A stretch of DNA of 64,000 nt from NCBI RefSeq assembly GCF_017744695.1, contig NZ_JAGIAS010000001.1, positions 1,021,013 to 1,085,012 of the forward strand, read 5' to 3'. The first letter of the stretch is position 1; each line of letters begins with the position of its first letter. Source of the DNA: Dyadobacter sp. (GTDB lineage Bacteria > Bacteroidota > Bacteroidia > Cytophagales > Spirosomataceae). Shown one piece after another: positions 60,678-64,000 of this stretch. The translations under genes and the position numbers were made by a program. The notes under the pieces are model-generated. The model made no database searches. It saw only the letters and a program-made list of their open reading frames with translations, and was not told the origin of the DNA.

Positions 60678-61565
60678 TTATTTACCAGCATTAGGCGTGT
60701 AAAGGTTGAAGAACTGATCCAATTTCGGTGTAATGATGATCTCCGTACGACGGTTCAGGCTGCGGTTTGGCGCTGAATCGTTAGCCACTTTGGGGAGATA
60801 TTCTCCACGGCCACCAGCGATCATACGAACCGGCTCAACACCGTATTTCTTTTGCAGCGTACGTGCAACAGCCGTTGCGCGCAATACTGAAAGATCCCAG
60901 TTGTCGGCCACTTTATCAGTTGAGATAGGCACATTATCCGTGTGACCTTCGATCAGGATTTCGATTTCTTTGTAGTCGTTCAGGATTTTCGCCACTTTGC
61001 TCAATACGTTGTCAGCTGCGGAGTTGATAACCGAGCTTCCGGATTTGAACAACATTTTGTCTGACAGTGAAACGTAAACCACACCTTTTTTCACTTCGAT
61101 CTGAACGTCCTCGTCACTTACATCAGCCAATGAACGTTTCAGGTTTAATACCAGCGCCATGTTCAAAGAATCTTTGTGCTGGATGCTCTTGTTGAGGTCG
61201 CGAATCTGTGCACCTTGCTGGTCCATCATCGCGAGTGACTTCTTGATGCTTTCCGAACCTTCTTTCGAGATTACCGAAAGGTCCGACATACGGTCAAGAA
61301 GGTTGTTGTTATTCTTTTTAAGGAATTCAACCTGTTCTTCCAGCTCTTTCATCTTCGCGTTTTTGCTGGTCAGTTCGTCATTTTTTGCCTTCAAATCATT
61401 ATTCAAGCTAGCAGTTCTGCTATCACAATCATTCAGGTCGGCTCTTGCTTTGTCCAGTTGGATTTGGATCTCATTGGCTTGCTTCTGTGCGGAAAGCAAT
61501 TTTTTCTTGCTGGCACATGAGCCCAGTACAAAGAGCATAGCAACGGCTAAAAGCGTTTGTTTCAT
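60678..61565 (-). CDS. OmpA-family peptidoglycan-anchoring lipoprotein with coiled coil
   Basis: 295 residues. Lipoprotein signal (MKQTLLAVAMLFVLGSC, lipid cysteine at 17), a long coiled coil (about 22-115; QKQANEIQIQLDKARADLNDCD, KMKELEEQVEFLKKNNNNLLDRM), and an OmpA domain (about 165-285: FKSGSSVINSAADNVLSKVAKIL, IEGHTDNVPI, NWDLSVLRATAVARTLQKKYGV, NRSLNRRTEIIITPK). The D and R that bind diaminopimelate (TDN and NRRTEI) are present. It tethers the outer membrane to the wall. Monocistronic, with terminators on both sides. Confidence 0.93.
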   Translation of the reverse strand: MKQTLLAVAMLFVLGSCASKKKLLSAQKQANEIQIQLDKARADLNDCDSRTASLNNDLKAKNDELTSKNAKMKELEEQVEFLKKNNNNLLDRMSDLSVISKEGSESIKKSLAMMDQQGAQIRDLNKSIQHKDSLNMALVLNLKRSLADVSDEDVQIEVKKGVVYVSLSDKMLFKSGSSVINSAADNVLSKVAKILNDYKEIEILIEGHTDNVPISTDKVADNWDLSVLRATAVARTLQKKYGVEPVRMIAGGRGEYLPKVANDSAPNRSLNRRTEIIITPKLDQFFNLYTPNAGK

Positions 61566-61699
61566 AATCGTCTAGGGTTGTTAAAAATAGATAAACACTG
61601 TTAAGTAAAACATTTGGTAACTACACTGATCGCTATCAATAATCGAGCCACAGACACTAAAAGTCGCCGCCCGGGGTGCTTTCAAAACGCGAAAGTACA

Positions 61700-61738
61700 A
61701 AAAAAGGGAACAATGTCGTACCGACACTTTCCCTTTTT
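61700..61738 (-). terminator. Terminator after the GLPGLI gene
   Basis: AAAAAGGGAA ... TTCCCTTTTT outer stem with an inner TGTCG / CGACA stem. T-runs on both strands, but it serves best the minus-strand GLPGLI gene ending at 61762. Confidence 0.8.
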
Positions 61739-61761
61739 CGCAATGTAATATAGTATTTTAC

Positions 61762-62511
61762 CTAATAAGGCATCGCCCAGAATGGTGCGCGGCGTGCTTT
61801 GATACTATCCTGAATGTGGGCCGAAACCAACGCTCCGTATTGCTTATCGTTAATTTTCCGCCCTTTTAGCTTCTTCGGAAGACTAATATCCTCTGCCGCA
61901 ACCGGTTTCATTTTAATGTCGATGGCCGTTACGACCATATCCCCGTCGTTGACATCCAGTTCGAGAATCATACCGGGCAAACCTGAATAAAGCTCGGGCC
62001 CGCCCGATACCGGAAGGTCGTTGGCAAACCAGGCCGCGATCTTCTGGCCTTTCAGGGTATCTTCCGTCACCGCCATCATGCACATATGCCCCGCAATCTC
62101 CTTGATCTTGTTCATCACTTTCCAGGTGGGCTTTCTCAAAGAATCTTCCACAATGTAAGTTTTACCCAGCATTCCGATGACGTCTGTCTTCGTCTCCTTT
62201 TCAAAGTCCCGGTAAATTTTGTAATCCCGCTCCGACCACGACCAGCCGTGTTCATTCTCGACTACCTTGGGGTAAGTATAACAACTCTGCTTTTCATTAA
62301 AATACAAGGTCATTTTCGATTTGCTTTCGTCGTCCTTTCCCCACGTCTGTTCTATCCGTCCTTTTTCTTCGTTACTCAGGAATGTCAGCCGCGAATAAAT
62401 AGCCGTCCACCGCATTACTTTCTCGTAGGTAATCTCCCCTTCCAGTTGCTGTGCAAATAATGGCGCCGAGGTAATCGCCATCATGAATATCCATATTCTG
62501 ATTGTTCTCAT
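61762..62511 (-). CDS. GLPGLI family protein
   Basis: 249 residues with a signal peptide (1-21, APLFAQ). The family signature appears as YSGLPGMILEL (about 161-171), preceded by IAAWFANDLPVSGGPE and, near the start, GEITYEKVM. Function unknown; members are exported, probably periplasmic, and typically sit beside TonB-dependent barrels. Here the barrel gene ends 18 bases upstream on the same strand, so both are one operon. Confidence 0.92.
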   Translation of the reverse strand: MRTIRIWIFMMAITSAPLFAQQLEGEITYEKVMRWTAIYSRLTFLSNEEKGRIEQTWGKDDESKSKMTLYFNEKQSCYTYPKVVENEHGWSWSERDYKIYRDFEKETKTDVIGMLGKTYIVEDSLRKPTWKVMNKIKEIAGHMCMMAVTEDTLKGQKIAAWFANDLPVSGGPELYSGLPGMILELDVNDGDMVVTAIDIKMKPVAAEDISLPKKLKGRKINDKQYGALVSAHIQDSIKARRAPFWAMPY

Positions 62512-62529
62512 GACTTGGTTTATAACTAA

Positions 62530-64000
62530 TTAATAGAATCCTGTGCGTTTTACGGAAGCCGTCATGCCTCGCATGTTATAGGTAAAGCTCAGCATGAAAT
62601 ACCGCGACAATGTGGCTACACGACGTTCAGAATAGTAGTTCTGGTTCGCATTCTGAGTGATACCCAGGTTTCTTTTGAATACGTCGTTAGCAGTGAACCG
62701 GATTTCGCCTTTTTTGTTTTTCAGGATCAATTTGTAAACTGAAAGGGTCAAAATCGGCACCTGCTGGTTGAAACCGAACTGGTCATTTTTATAAGTCCGG
62801 TAATTGAGGCGGCCGTTGAAATAGATTTCCTTCGGCATCTTGATATTCATGTCGGCATTATAGGTCGCATTGAAGATCTTCTGGTTCTGACTGGTGTTGA
62901 TCGAATACTTTGTATCGCTAATATTCCAGTTTGCATTGGTATAAAGCGTAAATACATCGCTCGGCGTCAAATCCAGTCGCGCACCGAAGTTATACCCATC
63001 GGTTTTTGTCTCGTTTTTGACATTGTTAATATAAGTCAGGTTATTACTGAAATTAATACCTGTGTTCACACCAAATGTCGCTTTCGTCTTCTTCAACGGG
63101 AACCCAAACCCGATATAGCTACCATAGTTGTTCCCTCCGCTGATGTTCATCGGCTTGGTGGTTGTTACCAGGTCGGCGTTGATCGTCCGGTTATACACGA
63201 TCTGATCCTCGTTATAATTGTAGAATGCATTGATATACAAGTTGGTGAAGCTCGCCGGGTTGAACATGTTAAAACCAGTATATACGTTGTGCGTCGTCTG
63301 CGGGATCAGGTCCGGGTTACCTTCCACGATGTAGAGCGGGTTACTGTTATCCACAATCGGTTGCAGGTCGGTGATCGACGGCTCGCGCACGTTCAGGCCA
63401 TATTCCGCATAGAGGTACTTATTGTTTTTGAGGCTGTAATTCAATGAAACGTTCGGCACCAGTTTTTTGAATGTCCGGTCGACGCGGGTCATATTCTGCT
63501 GCGACTCATCCAGTGCGAATTTACCCTTCAGGTCGAACTGCACGCCTGCAATCCCCAATGCGAGGTTAAGCCCCTTGTGCGAATAGCGCACGCTCGTTCC
63601 CAGACGATTAAAAGTAAAGTCGTTGGTGTAATAGCGCGTCAGAAACGGGTTTACTTTATTATCCGTCCCCTCTACATCGAAAACATTCCGGTCGACTTTG
63701 TCCTTCCGCATGCTGTAATTGTAGAAGGTTTCCCAGAAAAACTTCTTGGCGAAAGGCTCCACATACGACAAGCTGCCTTTGAAATTCCCGCGGGTACTTT
63801 CGGTTTGCTGCAACTGGTTGATGACGCTGTTCTTGGTAGAATCCTGCAAGAACAGGTTCACCGAGTTCTGGCGACGGTCTTCATCCGAGTTATTGATATT
63901 ATAACCTACGCTGGCCGCAAAATTCCGTCCCTTCTTTTTGAATTTGTGACGGTACAGCAGCAAATTGGCCATCGCGAACGAGTTGTAATCGCTCAGGTTG
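62530..64000 (-). CDS. TonB-dependent receptor-type outer-membrane barrel, 5' end outside window
   Basis: The frame is open from the window edge (NLSDYNSFAMANLLLYRHKFKKKGRNF...) to the stop at 62530, about 490 residues; signal peptide, regulatory domain and plug lie beyond the window. The visible part is an OMP_b-brl_3-type barrel: KYLYAEYGLNVREPSITDLQPIVDNSNPLYIVEGNPDL, INAFYNYNEDQIVYNR and an end FMLSFTYNMRGMTASVKRTGFY. Methionine 63972 is internal to the barrel and is not the start. It precedes the GLPGLI gene by 18 bases; substrate unknown. Confidence 0.93.
   Translation of the reverse strand, partial: NLSDYNSFAMANLLLYRHKFKKKGRNFAASVGYNINNSDEDRRQNSVNLFLQDSTKNSVINQLQQTESTRGNFKGSLSYVEPFAKKFFWETFYNYSMRKDKVDRNVFDVEGTDNKVNPFLTRYYTNDFTFNRLGTSVRYSHKGLNLALGIAGVQFDLKGKFALDESQQNMTRVDRTFKKLVPNVSLNYSLKNNKYLYAEYGLNVREPSITDLQPIVDNSNPLYIVEGNPDLIPQTTHNVYTGFNMFNPASFTNLYINAFYNYNEDQIVYNRTINADLVTTTKPMNISGGNNYGSYIGFGFPLKKTKATFGVNTGINFSNNLTYINNVKNETKTDGYNFGARLDLTPSDVFTLYTNANWNISDTKYSINTSQNQKIFNATYNADMNIKMPKEIYFNGRLNYRTYKNDQFGFNQQVPILTLSVYKLILKNKKGEIRFTANDVFKRNLGITQNANQNYYSERRVATLSRYFMLSFTYNMRGMTASVKRTGFY

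Noticed and set aside
1..64000. tRNA, rRNA, CRISPR array, insertion sequence or prophage
   Set aside because: I found no cloverleaf with a T-loop other than the tmRNA, no regularly spaced short repeats, no transposase or integrase, and no phage structural genes; the S74 protein alone does not indicate a prophage because it has a signal peptide and T9SS neighbour.

Overview
The window is chromosomal DNA from a Bacteroidota bacterium, most likely a Cytophagales member of the Spirosomataceae/Dyadobacter type. Support: type IX secretion (T9SS) C-terminal sorting domains, SusC/TonB-type outer-membrane receptors with carboxypeptidase-regulatory domains, GLPGLI and Porin_10 families, hybrid two-component systems with Reg_prop propellers, promoters of the TAnnTTTG type, weak Shine-Dalgarno sites, and a tmRNA tag ending in YAMAA. 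The genus is an inference; the phylum is secure.

Layout. 1-4717 (minus): 5' part of a giant repetitive secreted protein. 5198-11085: three regulators, namely an AraC-type response regulator and a LuxR-type regulator, both with degenerate receivers and divergently transcribed, then a complete hybrid sensor/AraC regulator (HTCS). 11425-13071: a three-gene HipBST-type toxin-antitoxin operon with upstream operator repeats. 13.3-30 kb: accessory region with an ArsR/SRPBCC pair, a LacI regulator, DUF72, iron-permease, serine-hydrolase, HD, EamA and TonB-receptor genes, and a BlaI/BlaR1/serine-hydrolase operon. This stretch also holds several damaged genes: a frameshifted alpha/beta hydrolase, a probable RND-pump remnant, a chimera of an AraC-sensor N-terminus with a headless metallo-beta-lactamase, and a scar joining truncated AraC and VOC genes. 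30.1-33.7 kb: an SDR/AraC pair and an SDR/TetR pair, the latter with three copies of one 16-bp operator. 33.7-41.1 kb: a sensor kinase and a LuxR response regulator bracketing a T9SS cargo and a self-chaperoned (Peptidase_S74) fibre protein. 41.8-44.7 kb: a T9SS adhesin-like protein with an internal near-identical duplication. 45.0-45.4 kb: tmRNA. 45.6-49.9 kb: a TonB receptor divergent from a second BlaI gene and a frameshifted BlaR1-like gene. 50-64 kb: mostly core genes (hemF, menC, lpxK, a Porin_10 porin, miaE, an AddB-like PD-(D/E)XK nuclease, a dehydratase, an OmpA lipoprotein, GLPGLI and a TonB receptor cut by the window edge).

No rRNA, tRNA, CRISPR array or insertion sequence was recognised. 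The strongest candidates for a closer look are the HipBST operon with its operator array, the degenerate-receiver regulator pair beside the HTCS and the giant surface protein, and the chimeric genes at 20.1 and 29.5 kb.
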